Source: Cristatella mucedo | Taxonomy: Eukaryota > Bryozoa > Phylactolaemata > Cristatellidae | Reading direction: 5' to 3' | Assembly (NCBI GenBank): GCA_009760855.2 | Contig: WPIO01000235.1 | Location: 1-64,000, forward strand | Length of the DNA: 64,000 nucleotides | Part shown: one piece after another, positions 32,860 through 44,469 of the stretch | Layout: every line of letters begins with the position of its first letter | Numbering within the stretch: position 1 is the stretch's first letter | Position numbers and translations under genes: made by a program | Notes under the pieces: model-generated | Seen by the model: the letters and a program-made list of their open reading frames with translations, nothing else | Told to the model about the DNA's origin: nothing | Databases searched by the model: none

Positions 32860-33230
32860 TGGCAGCTGATGCAAGCATAGGAGCAGCCTACAAGAGCTTG
32901 TATAGGAGCAAACTCAAGACACTACGATGTTAGCCATCTATAAGCGATGGTATTGGATCTGGCTGCAGGTGCATATATACGATCAAGCTTCAGGTGCTGG
33001 CATGTAAGCTGGCTACACGTGCTATTAAGAGCAGGGTACGGATACTAATGTACGTTCCGGCTATCGGTATTAGTATCTGAGCATACTGCAGGTGCTAAGG
33101 TATGTAAGCCGTATTCAGGTGCTTCCTTATGAGCAAGCTGGAGGTGCTACTTAATGACATGGCTAGTCCCTACACAGGTGATCAGATATGAGCAGGCTGT
33201 TTATGCTAGCATGTCAGCCAGCAATACTTG
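32860..33230 (+). repeat. minisatellite, degenerate unit about 30-36 bp
   Basis: Repeated gcaggtgcta-like cores separated by tgagcaagctg or tgtaagctgg segments (gctgcaggtgcatatatacg, cttcaggtgctggcatgtaa, ctgcaggtgctaaggtatgt, attcaggtgcttccttatga, and others). The mate is at about 59885-60250, with small differences between arms. Confidence 0.7.
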
Positions 33231-34249
33231 CCGAGTTTCTAAAGTAAAGCCCGCGGCGATCTATACATGCAAACTAGCTACACCCCTCACCCTGCAAATT
33301 TGGGTTTGCTTCCGTCGCTGAAACCCCTACACCAAGAGGATTTGTGCTAGCTGCTGATCCTAAAAGCCCCTCGCCCACAGGTAAGTGAGAATGGACCCCG
33401 TTGGTGACTAGAATCAAATCAGGGTACCAGGGCTGACCGTCTCTGTACATGTAGTAACCAGCGATAAATCTAGCTCCTTCCACCCACACGGATCTGTGCA
33501 AGCTACTAGCGATAACTCCCCTCCAGCCCACACGAATCAGATCTCTCTACTGGCGATGAACGCGGTGGTTCGAGACCGGTAGACATGAAACTGCCTAAAA
33601 CACCATTGAACTGTCGTACATTCGAATATAGGCCAGTCTCAGCTAGCCGCTTCGACTGGCCTCCCTTGGCAATGAAGTCATGCGACCTAGGCAAGCTCCC
33701 CCTCAGAGCCACAGCCAAGAGGGTTGAGATGGCAGGAACCTTTGCTTTATTGATGGCCGATGATACATATTCCCTCTACCATTTGCTATCCCAGACAGGC
33801 TGTGGAACCGATCGCTGACCAGGGTGCAACCGTGTGTATCCTACACTGCAGGCTGGCTTCTGAAAGCTGCAGCTGTGGGCAAGCTCGATCGGTTATATTG
33901 CGACTGATCAACGTATTACTAGTGATTGTTAATTTATTAGCATTAGTTTCTGGGTATGCCATCTATGCCGCTTCCGAGGCCGGTTCCATTTGCGACGGCC
34001 CAGATATCATTGCTCCGACAATCGCTACTTCTGCTGCCGTATTCGTCCGAGATGGCCAAGCTGTAAGTGCTGTTACTGTCACATACTGCTGTTGTCAGTC
34101 AAGGTTGCATGCTATTTATTATGGATACGTAAGGATGGGGTGTTACCAAGTGTCGCGTATTTTCTTTCGTTAAGTATTTCTTGAAGAGAAGAGTAGACAC
34201 AAGGTGTCATTTGTGATAGTGAGTTGATTCTGTGTAAGAAACCGTCACA

Positions 34250-35540
34250 CTGAGCTGTTGTCAGCCTCCGTACTGTCATTGGCATCCAGGCTCCTGTCGT
34301 CGGCATCCGTCCAGTTTCTGACTTCCAAGGTTCTCTCCGCGGCGTCCTACACGCTGCAATCGTCGGCCGTCGTGTCGTCGGCATGTGTCCTATCTTGCGT
34401 CTGCTTTTAAAAGCTTTCGTCCATATTGGCGCTGCTTGCTGCCTTCGTCTATGGTTTTGCTTTCGCCTGTGTCCTGTGGTAGGCATTAGTCTTGTTTCAA
34501 GCATCAAAGTTGTTAGGCACCGAACCTCAACTTGCAGGTTCGATGAGGTGGACTTACTTTTAACTAAAAGGGGAAAGCAAACGTTAAGAAAAAATTAATT
34601 GTACTTGAAAATACACAAACGTCCCAAATCCATTGCAGTCGCTTGATGTACTGAACAATTTGCTTCTCCCCATTCCCGTCGGCTGCAGACAAATTCTCTC
34701 TTTCAGAAGCCTCACCCCTTGCCAGCGGAGCAAGTTTGGTGGCCTAAGGTGGCTGTACCTTGCAGGTTTTTAAGGCTAGAGTTTGTTGCATAAAAAATAC
34801 TACGTGATAATACTAATGGCCTGAGTCTTAGCTAGCCAGCGGCTGCCCACTGTGCTGATCCAGGATGCACTGATTAAAAGTCATCTCGATACCAAGGTCA
34901 GTGACATTATTACGGCAGTGTATAAATTGTACTATATCGCCGACAGCTGCTCCCAAGCTGAATAGAAGGGCATGACACGGCCCAGCTGAGAAACGAACCT
35001 CAAATTTCGGATTCCGTGAGATGGCCTCAGTTTCTATCGAACTGAGCACGAAAATGCTAGGGAAATTTTTATTGTGTATGCCTGCTTGTGTATGCACGAA
35101 TGTTCAGAATCCAGAGTGGTCGCTTACTGCAAAAAAAGAAATGCTTCTCACTATTCCGAGTGGCTGCAGAGCCTCGTCGTGCTCAGCAGACTCGGGCATT
35201 ATCAGCTGAGCAAGGTCGACGGCCCGAGGTGGCTGTACATTGCAGCCTTCTAAGGCTCTAGTTCATTGCATTAAATATGTTCTGTGATTTGGGAGCTAGA
35301 TTAGTAAGGGTAGGGCCACTCAGGGAATTTCTATACTGAGTAGGAATAACAGCAGTCGAATGGCATCTCTTTCCGAGTACTCACACTTTGTTGCCGTACC
35401 AGAGCCCAGTAACTCCGTCCCCATAAGGCCTGCGGGTATCCAAAACAGGGCCTAGGGCCTAGCAAATGCATCCAGACAAGCGAAACCTGCATTGTTGCCC
35501 GGGGACGCGCTGCACCTTAGCCGACCTGCAAATGTGAGGG
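34250..35540 (-). repeat. unit X copy (mate 57590-58870)
   Basis: On the minus strand it follows the unit X order: the ctgcaaggtacagccacctt block, cttgctccgctggcaag, the gttgaggttcggtgcc block, then a GACGACAGGA-rich minisatellite (gatgccgacgacaggagcct near 34260-34310). The 34690-35100 and 35100-35540 parts resemble each other, suggesting two joined partial units. Confidence 0.6.
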
Positions 35541-35559
35541 CCTTTGCTCTGCTGATCTT

Positions 35560-35800
35560 AATTATGCGAGCTGACACTGTTGTCTGTTGCCACTAACCAA
35601 GCTTGCATGCTGACCCTGTGCCAGTCACCCCTATCACGTTATTCATGTTGTTTATCAAGCATGATATCCAACACCAATCGATCGTCAATACCTTGCAGCC
35701 AATGTAAAGCGAAGAGATTTAGATTGAGTTAAGTTCTCTGAGGGCACTTTACCATGCGAATCGTTAACATTCCTTTTTTATTATTCTTATAAATAGACTG
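35560..35800 (+). mobile_element. LINE family A 3' UTR fragment (mate about 57315-57560)
   Basis: Contains gcatgctgaccctgtgccag, aagcatgatatccaacacca and aatgtaaagcgaagagattt ... ctctgagggcactttacca. It is a diverged form of the family A 3' end. A very similar copy at 39396-39780 is also followed directly by unit X. Confidence 0.65.
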
Positions 35801-35809
35801 AAGCATTGT

Positions 35810-37230
35810 TAGAGCTGCTTTGTCTAGCTGCCCCAGTCAACCTCGTGGCGAGCCCTCAAGAGCCCAAGCTCATCTCCCCCGAAAGCTTATCCCGAGCATC
35901 AGTACATTTAGTCAGGAAGATGCATAGACCTCCTAAGTGATAGTTGTACCCCGAAGTGACCTTCGTGGCCACAACAGTCATTTTGTGATTGTCCGACTTG
36001 GTCTGGCCATCAGTGCTGCTTCAGTAAATGGCGTTTGGACAGTGCCGATGATTCATAGCCAGAGTCGTAGGTCACCAGCCATGGTTCACTACAGCTAGTT
36101 CTGGATGCTTAAATTAAAAAGGCATCTTGAAAACCAAGTGCGTTCATGTTAGCCTGGCAGTGCAAACGTTGCATCGGACTAAGTTTCTATGCTGCTCCGA
36201 CTAGCAGTTAAAGTCGACCTCATAGGGACTGATGGAGCTCCCCACGTGAACCCCCGACAGGTGCTCCCGAGCAAAAAAAGGGTCTGACGAGGCCCAGCCG
36301 AACACCGAACCTCGAATTCCAGGTTCGGAGACATGGCCTCACTTTCAATCAAACGGACCAAGGAAACGTCAAGGAGATTTGGATTGCGTGTGCCTGCTTG
36401 CGAGTGCACGAATGTTCGTAATCTAGCGTGCTCGGTTGGTGCACCGAAACATTGCTTCTAGCAAGGAAGAGCAGCTGCCGAGCCATGGGTTCGCCAAGCT
36501 GCCTCTGACCTAACCAGATGAGCAAGCTCGGTGGCTTAAGTTGACTGTTTTGTGCAGCTTTATAAGGCTTAATTTTTATTCGTTGAAAATAATACACGTT
36601 TATGTAATCTGTTCATGGATTTTTGGCAGCCTAGGAAAGTTCCATAATGATATACAGTAACAGCTATCGAATTAGAATTTTTTCCCAGCTCTTAAATTTG
36701 GCTTGCAGACCTGAACCCTTTTGCTGCATTGGCGAGTGTACCGTAGGTTTCCTCAACAGGGCATAGCCTCCAAACAAGCTAACCTTGCACGCACGCCTAG
36801 GGATGCAATGCAACCAGGCTGACATGCAATTTTTTAGGTCTTACCATGCATCGCACAACTTCATGATCTGTATTGAGACTGACGATTTCAAGGGTCAACT
36901 TCATCTCCATCTTTTCCGGAACCACTATTAGAATGGCTTGCGATAGCAGTGGTGGTTCGAAGTACTAATTGACGGTTGCCATCAAGGTGGTGCACTTTCT
37001 CCTCGACTCAAAAGCACGATGCAGCCGAGTTGACATGCCAAATAAGAATGCCTGTTCGGCACAATGGCATGCAGCCACCCATGTGGCCAGCTTCAAAATC
37101 TTATCAAATTGAAAAAAGCCGTGCCCCTGTCTATCTAATTGTCTGTCAAAGGATAAATACGTTTGACTTTTCCTCAATAAAAATGGCGAAGCTGCTGCCT
37201 TTTTGTCACTGAGGAAGGCACAAATCACTT
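35810..37230 (-). repeat. unit X copy (mate 55890-57310)
   Basis: On the minus strand: gtcaattagtacttcgaacc ... ctaatagtggttccgg, a gttgcattgcatccctaggc segment, ttatggaactttcctaggct, gccaccgagcttgcacatct, gaacctggaattcgaggttc, ggtgttcggctgggcctcgt, and gaggtcgactttaactgcta. These blocks occur in the same order in the copies at 48.0-52.3 kb. Open frames of 70-90 codons are shared only between the two arms and not with the other unit copies, so unit X appears non-coding. Confidence 0.7.
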
Positions 37231-37439
37231 TTAGGGTCTTGTACTATCTCGCTCAAGGCTAGCTATCACAATTCGTTCCCCAGCGGACCATGCATTGCAC
37301 CACCTGCTGTTATCTCCAGTAATCATTTGATTATGCTGTATTTGCTGGACCTACCTAAAGCTCTAATTAGGATTGCCCCCCCCCCACAGTGCCGCCTCTG
37401 GTACTGCATCAGGACTGGGAAAGGCCGTAACGGCACGCG

Positions 37440-37930
37440 GTCATGTAATGTAAGGTATATCTATCTGAGAGTCCATAAAGCCATAAAGACTATGTGGCCG
37501 TTATAGAATATAGTTTTTTCAGCTCACTCACAGCCTAAGCTGTTTTTTTGTCCGCATTCGGTAGCCAGATGACTTTGTCTCGAGCAAGAAAGACAAAGTG
37601 AGAAACAAAGCAGAGTCAGAAGTGCAGTTAAGGTAGTTAGTAGCTTGGAATTAAAAGCTCGGACCGCTGAAAAGGGTAAGCCATATATAGGCGGCAGCAG
37701 TGAAGTAGTTGTCGGTGCGTAAGATCTGAGACAGAGTGTTCCACAGTCTAATACCTGCAGAGCTAAAGCTTTTTTCGCACACCGTCTTTTGGCAAACTTA
37801 CGGGACATCTAACTTATTTTCTATGTAGGACCATAGTGCGATAAAAAGCTGAAACTTATCCAGCAGTTGAGCTAGCTACGAATGAGCCAAGCCGTGATGA
37901 GCTGTCGCAGCTGTTGACTGGCCTCGTTCA
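37440..37930 (-). mobile_element. LINE family B 3' fragment (mate 55190-55680)
   Basis: On the minus strand: the C-terminal remnant with gcaggtattagactgtggaa (the GLRLWN-type motif, degraded), then the 3' UTR with ctaccgaatgcggac and cttaggctgtgagtgagctg. It ends in tatggactctcagatagata and a ttacattacatga tail near 37440. The frames are disrupted. Confidence 0.7.
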
Positions 37931-38323
37931 GCTAGTTTCAATGGCTAATAACGCTATTGCTCGTTGAGCCTAAAGAGGTCGACGAGCAGGTCCGGCAACG
38001 GCACAGCCGTGTTGCTGACTTAGCGACCTGCTAAATCTCACCGCTCACATGACTGGGTGGGTGACTAGTCCACTTGGCTAAAGTAGGCTAATGCAGCCCC
38101 GGCTTTGGCTGAGTGTCACACTTATGCATAAAACTCTCGGCTGCATGCTCTAGTGTACGTATTAAGACGTGGCTTGGCGTCAAACTTGGTGTACTCCCAT
38201 TCGTCGCTCTCTCGAAAGCAGTACTAAACGAACCTGACTAAGAGATTTGTATAGAGTGATCCGACAACGCCACCAAAAATTATGGCTACATCGGGAAACA
38301 CTCTCAACTGAGCAAGCGGCAGA

Positions 38324-38325
<2 letters not shown>

Positions 38326-38362
<37 letters not shown>
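38326..38362 (+). repeat. (GA)n microsatellite (mate 54752-54789)
   Basis: About 18 GA units; the inverted mate is a CT tract of similar length in the right arm. Confidence 0.95.
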
Positions 38363-38367
<5 letters not shown>

Positions 38368-38404
38368 TACAGTGTCCCAGGAAGGATCGCCAGACGGAAT
38401 TAAT

Positions 38405-38646
38405 TAAGGCAAAGCTGGCAAATGCCTTCCAACGAGCGAACCTTCCATGCTTGCCCAGGCATGCACTGCAACCGGACTGAAACGCATCGTGCCGCTATTA
38501 CGATGTATTGCGTGGCTCCACGGGCAGTCATGCGACTGCCAGTTTCTGTGATCCACTGCATCGCCTCCTATGCTTGAACTACTATTAGAGTGACTCCTAT
38601 CTGCAGCCGTTGGTCAAATTACAAATCGACGGCTGCAATTAAGCCG
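38405..38646 (-). repeat. partial unit X (mate 54475-54720)
   Basis: On the minus strand: aacggctgcagataggagtc, ctctaatagtagttcaagca, a gttgcagtgcatgcctgggcaa-type segment and gaaggcatttgccagctttg, matching the middle of unit X (compare 50060-50280). It ends exactly where the left-arm-only segment begins. Confidence 0.6.
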
Positions 38647-39334
38647 GTGTCCCAATTGTCGGCCAAGGAACCACGATGCTGTATGCAGCTCAGCCGAATC
38701 TGCATACAGGTTTACCACAACCTTGTGCAGCATGCCTGACAATATGGGACAGACGATAGGTATAGAGGTCTACGATTGCTACTGCTAGGCTTGGTTTCAA
38801 GGAGGACATATAACAAGACCACCGGCGCGTTCACTAACCACTTGCCACTAGACTAACCTGAACGCCAGCCTTAGCGGATAGCCAGTTAAATTAGTTTGGG
38901 ACACTGAGCTTGGTGTATCCCCCAAAAAGGTCACCCATAAAACCCCTACATGCGACGGAGCCCGTAGCTGGAAGTTGTACTCGGCTGTGCAGCTAGTTGC
39001 CAGCTCATTCGTTCAGCAATCATACCAGTTGGTATTGCAGTCAGTGCATCTTGAGTCATTGCCAATTTGAAAATGGAGTCTACGCCTAGCCGTAGTGAAA
39101 GCTAGTCAGTGACGGCTCTTTCTTATCCTAGATGCAAGGATTGAAAAGTCGCCCTGGAAGCCAAGCTTGCTCGTATTAGCCCGGCAGTGCCCACACTGCA
39201 TCCTTTGGCTGGTGCCTACCTATCAGATCTACTCAGCCACCAGGCTAAGATTAGCACAACTGGCTTTTTGGTATCTAACTGTTTACCTATAAGTCATATA
39301 AACCGCTAATCCTCTGCACACCCTGTACATAGCT

Positions 39335-39396
39335 CTTACGCTGGACTTTTATGACTTTGTGGAGTTACAGATGGAGATACATTACATTAGGCTCTC
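39335..39396 (+). mobile_element. LINE family B 3' tail
   Basis: ttatgactttgtggagttac followed by agatggagatacattacatt, identical in type to 390-437. It abuts the next LINE fragment with no gap. Confidence 0.6.
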
Positions 39397-39780
39397 AAAA
39401 CCTGGAACTCACTCTGTCTTCCGTCACGAAATTTTCTGACTTGACCGCATTTTATAAAGACGTCGGAAATGCATCTATATGTGACACCATTTAGTGGGTC
39501 TCTGTCATTCGTTCTCTGCATGCCTATGCGTGCTGACACTGTTTCATGCTACCGCTAACCACACTTGCATGCTGACCCTGTGCCTGTCACCCCTATCATG
39601 TTATTCGTTTTGTATTGTTTTCATGTTGCTGAATATCAAACATGATATCCCACACCAATCGATCGTCAATATCTTGCAGCCAATGTAGAGCCAAGAGATT
39701 TAGATTGAGTTTTCTGAGGGATCTTTACCATGTGAATCGTTCCTATTTTTCTATTATTCTTTGTTAAGACTGAAAGATTG
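39396..39780 (+). mobile_element. LINE family A C-terminal and 3' UTR fragment
   Basis: Starts in the C-terminal block (aaaacctggaactcactctg, compare PGTPS at 43920), then the UTR with gcatgctgaccctgtgcctg, and ends with ctgagggatctttacca. It is joined to unit X exactly as at 35800. Confidence 0.65.
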
Positions 39781-39809
39781 TTCATCCTGCTCCGACAACG
39801 CTGCCCCAG

Positions 39810-40780
39810 TCGACCTCGTGGCGAGCCCTTGAGATCCCTGGCTCACCTCCTCCGAAAGCTCCTCCCAAACATTGGTACATTTAGTCAGGAAGTTGCATGG
39901 ACCTCCCAGGTGATAGTAGTACCGCGAAGTGACCTTTGTGGCCACTACAGTCATTTTGCGATTGTCCGACTTGGTCTGGCCATCAGTGCTGCTTCAGTAA
40001 ATGGCGTTTTGACAGTGCCGATGATTCATAGCCACAGTCGTAGTTCACCAGCTATGGTTAACTGCAGCTGGTTCTGGATGCTTAAATTAAAAAGGCATCT
40101 TGAAAACAAAGTGCGTTCATGTTAGCCTGGCAGTGCAAAAGTTGTGTCGGACTACGTTTCCATGCTTCTCCGACTAGCAGTTAAAGTCGACCTCATAGGG
40201 ACTGATGGAGCTCCCCACCTGAACCCCTGACAGGTGCTCCTAAGTAAGAGTAGGGTCTGACGAGGCCCATCCGAACACCCAACCTGGAATTATAGGTTCG
40301 GAGACATGGCCTCACTTTCAATAGAACGGACCAAGGAAACGTCAAGGAGATTTGGATTGCGTGTGCCTGATGGCGAGTGCACGAATTTTCTGAATCTAGC
40401 GAGCTCGGTTGATGCACCGAAACATTGCTTCCAGCAAGGAAGAGCAGCTGCAGGGCAAAAGGTACGCCCGGCAGCCTCTGACCTAACCAGATGGGCAAGC
40501 TCGGTGGCTTAAGTTGACTGCTCCATCCAGCTTTGTGAGGATTTATTTATATACGCTGTAATACTACAAGTTTCTTTAGTTGGTTTTATAGATTTTCGGC
40601 AGCCTGGGAAAGTTCCATAGTGTACACGCGTAACTGCTATCGAATATAATCTTTTTCCCTGCTCTTCGATTTGGATTGCAGACCGGAACCCTGTTGCTGC
40701 ATCAGCAAGTGTAACGTGGGTGTCCTCAACTGGGCATAGTCGCCAAACAAGCTGACCTTGCACTCAAGGTCAGGGATGTC
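39810..40780 (-). repeat. unit X copy present only in the left arm
   Basis: A direct duplicate of 35810-36790 in the same orientation, with visible divergence (for example gcgtgtgcctgatggcgag versus gcgtgtgcctgcttgcgag). It includes the gaccaaggaaacgtcaagga and ctgacgaggcccatccgaac blocks. Confidence 0.7.
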
Positions 40781-41334
40781 ACACTCTTTAGCAATAACTC
40801 GTGAGCACCGCCTAAGCGACAAACGTAATAGTTGGGGTCAGTCGGCTTCAGCAGTCCTGTCGTTTTACCGACTCCGAGTCCAACAGTAGGAGTATACGCC
40901 ATCCAAAACCCGGCTGGCTGAGTTACTGCTGGCTTGTCCGAGTTGACAACTCCCGCAGTCGTAAGCTTCCACCAAAAGACGCCAACACATGGGGGATGAG
41001 AGACACGAGCATGCTACATGGATAACGCGGAATAAAAACAAGTCAACAATGAGCGAGCTATCCAGCTCTGCTCGGGCCTTGGGTACTCGTTGCATTGGGT
41101 GCGTGGCAGCATCGCCGGAGAGAGCCACACGAATACAGGTGCATAACTCGGCGAGATCGCGAGCATCCAACACCACGACTTACTTGGCCAACTTCCGGAA
41201 CCGAAGAGCCCCAGTGACCTCACGTCAACGCCAACATTCGGCCATGCCATAGGTCCAACCCCGGCCTCGCCTGTGACCCTTACCCTCACTATAGCCGTCC
41301 GGTCCCAGCCAACCGAACCCAGCCTGGGCACAGA

Positions 41335-41770
41335 AGTAGCAGCTCAAGACCACTGAAAAGGATGTGCCATTTTCGGCAGTATGAGAATAGTTTTCGTTGC
41401 ATAAGAATTGTGGAAGCGAAATCCACAGTCTAGGACCTGCAGAGGTAAAGCTTCTTTCGCACAATGGTCTTTAAGCAGAAGAATGGGACAGCTAATTTAT
41501 TGTCCACCCATGACCTGAGGGCGCGAAAAGGCTGAAATTGATGCAGCAGTTCAGCTAGGTACGGAGGAGCCAAGGCATAGCAGGCCTTGCTTGTCAGCGT
41601 AAGAACTTTGCTCTGAATCCGTTGATCAACCGGCAACCATCCTAGCTCTTTCACCTAAGGAGACACGTGCTCAAACCGCTGGGACTTGAAGACTAGCCTT
41701 GCAGCCATATTCAAAGACTGCTGCAGTGGCCTAATAGCTTTCTTTGGCAGCCCAGACAAAAGGGAAAGTA
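41335..41770 (-). mobile_element. LINE family B C-terminal fragment
   Basis: On the minus strand: ELGWLPVDQRIQSKVLTLTS, LAPPYLAELLHQFQPF and SFTSAGPRLWISLPQFLCN. It closely matches the C-terminal part of the copy at 22531-23050 but lacks the 3' UTR and the RT core. Interval 41980-43140 shows nothing else. Confidence 0.8.
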
Positions 41771-43279
41771 CATTCGTGCACCGGGGTCAATCTGGCCATT
41801 AGTGCTGCTTCAGTCGATGTAGTTATGACAATGCAGACGATTCCTAGCTCCAGTCTGCTGGCCTGCGACAGGCTACTCATTTTGATCACGTGTTAGCAGA
41901 CAAGAAATTCAGCAGGAAAACCAGGCTCGGTCAGATTAGCCTAGCAGTGCTAAAGGTAAATGGGTGTTCGACTAGCTTTAGCTCGGCGTCAAATGGTTGC
42001 GTGGGCGCAGGCAAGGATAAACTGTAGCCTGTGTGCTGGTGCGTCGAAGACGTGCACTCTACATTTTAACTGACAAGTTTCACGTGCATGTTTCTTCTTG
42101 CCTTAAGTTATTTCATACAGAAACTTGAGGTCAACGGCAGTTCAAATTGGCACGAGCTTGTTTAGCTTTCTCTATTTAGAGTGATCTCTTCATAATTCCT
42201 TATCGATTACTCCCCTATCCCATAGCACTGCTAAATCCTAAGTGTTTTGTGCCTTTTTGATGCATGTGGACTGTACGCCTGAAATAATTTGGCAGACGGG
42301 GAATTCTTTTAATTTCCTTTGTCAACGTTCTGCGTCTCCCAAGATATGACGCCAACCATACTGCCTGCATCTGGTAAGAGAAAGTTCCAGTTGATTAGCA
42401 CTTACTTTGCTGTAATACCTATCAAGCAGCACAACATACAACCCACTGAGAGCTAACAGTGCCTAATACTTACCAGAAGGAGGACCAACTTTATTTTCTA
42501 AGCAAGCAGTTAGCAAGTGATAAATTAATGGAGTTCACGGTTAAAATTATGGAGACTGAAACAAAAGTTTCGGTATGTGTACTCTTGAATCACGTCAAAC
42601 GGCCTTTGAGTTCACAATTATGTCGTGTTCACTATCCAAAGTACCTTCCCGCTGTGGTCTTGTTCTCATTTTCATCTTTATATCGCGGCTGTTCCTTATC
42701 TGCCCTCATCCGACGTGTTTGCGTGAAACGTTTTTATTCTGGTTTGATGAGGCTCGCAACATAATGATCCTATATTTACTTTACGCCAGGCTTGCATGCT
42801 ACCCATCTGTTGTTAACGTCGCAGATACTGCGATCAATTCAAAAAATGGGTCCTGTGTTGATATGGTAATTGCGAATAAGTGCTGAACGCTTCACGAACC
42901 CGATAGTTGTCAGCCTTTATTCTGCTCAATCGATAAAACATGACGACTACATGTGATTTCATACCTCGAGTAGCAGTGCTCATTGTTGCTGATCAGTTTT
43001 TCGTGGTGCACATTTCCTCGCACACACATCCAAGTGCATCGAGTCGGCTTTCTTAGGCGAATTAGTTCGGTCAGTATCAACACGATTTGCATATAATATG
43101 TTCGTACTTGGTAGCAAGCTATACAAGAGCATGTGTTGTCTGCGTGGTCACACTCTTTAGCAGTAACTCGTGAGCACCGCCTGAGTGACGCATCGAACTT
43201 TCGGACTGGACTCAAGAGGGGCATATACTCGGCCACTGGCGTATATTCATTTTGAGCTACCTATCTGTCGTTCGACCGG

Positions 43280-44265
43280 TACGTTACCTTGCACTACTCG
43301 AGAAAAAGCAGAGATTACGAGGTACGTTTGCTTTGCCATCTAGATTTTACGGCAAGGAGACATACACTTTGTGCAACGTATCGACAATTGGTAGTAAATG
43401 ATACTGCACCATTTCGGAATCTAGGTGTCATGTTACAAAGTGTCTTCTCGTTAGACGACTATATTCGTTCCCTAGTCAAATCTGCCTATTTTTAGCTTCA
43501 TAACAATGCTAAAATTCGGGCTTGTTTAGATAAGGAGACCACGTCCAACTTGGTCAATGCATTCGTGAAATTCCGTCTCGACTTCTGAAACTCGCTGCTT
43601 ACTGGCCTACCGGCATTTGCGACCAGGCGATCGCAACTGGTGCAAAACTCCACAGCTGGGCTTGTCTGTCATGAGCGTCGCAGTCGCAACATGACACCAC
43701 TTCTCGCCGACCTGCACTGGCTACCAGTCAAGCAACGGATCGACTTTAAGGGTTTGTCGCTCACTTTTAGTTCCCTTCATTCTTTGGCTCCAGCCAATCT
43801 CTCAGATCTAGTTCCTCAACAGGCCAAGCATCGTCCCATCCGCTTTTTGGAACCAAACAGTCTACAAGTATCATGTACAAACCTCAAATCTCTGGAGACC
43901 ATGCATTTAGTTCGCATGCTTCCAAAGCCTGGAACTCCCTCCCGACTTGCATCAAACATCCCTTGACTTGACATCTTAAAAGAACTTAAAGGCACACCTA
44001 TTTAGGACATCATTTATTGGGTCCCTGTGATTCGTCCTTCACGTACTCAGGCAAGCTGACAGTGTGCATGCTGCCACTAACCACATTTGCATGCTGACCT
44101 GCGCATGTCACCCGTAACCATGTTATTTACTTTGTTTGCTTATCAAGCATGATATTACTCACCATTCAATTGCATTTCCCTTTGCAGCAAATGTAAAGCG
44201 CCTAGAGAAAGATTACGTTCTCTGAGAGAGCTTTACCAAGTGCATTATTATTATTATAATTATCT
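43280..44265 (+). mobile_element. LINE family A 3' part with complete 3' terminus
   Basis: RT end and C-terminal region in broken frames: FRNLGVMLQSVFSLDDYIRS, then TPLLADLHWLPVKQRIDFKG, SLHSLAPANLSDL and LVRMLPKPGTPSRL. The UTR (gtcacccgtaaccatgttat) follows, with the hairpin aatgtaaagcgcctagagaa ... gagagagctttaccaag and (ATT)n at 44243-44262. This is the best reference for the family A 3' end. Confidence 0.85.
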
Positions 44266-44469
44266 CCCGCCTTGACAGCAGTGCCGAGCGCATGCTTGCT
44301 CATTTTTAGCGAAATCTGCGAATTGTGGAAAGAGTAATCCACCGGTAGCAGAGGAGCTGCATTGTATTTTTCACGGACGGGCTCTACTCCTCGCCGAGTT
44401 GGCCCGCCAATTTGTAGTTGCATGATGGGATTCTTCGCCCCCTCAGACTCGTACCCGCGATCGCATCCC

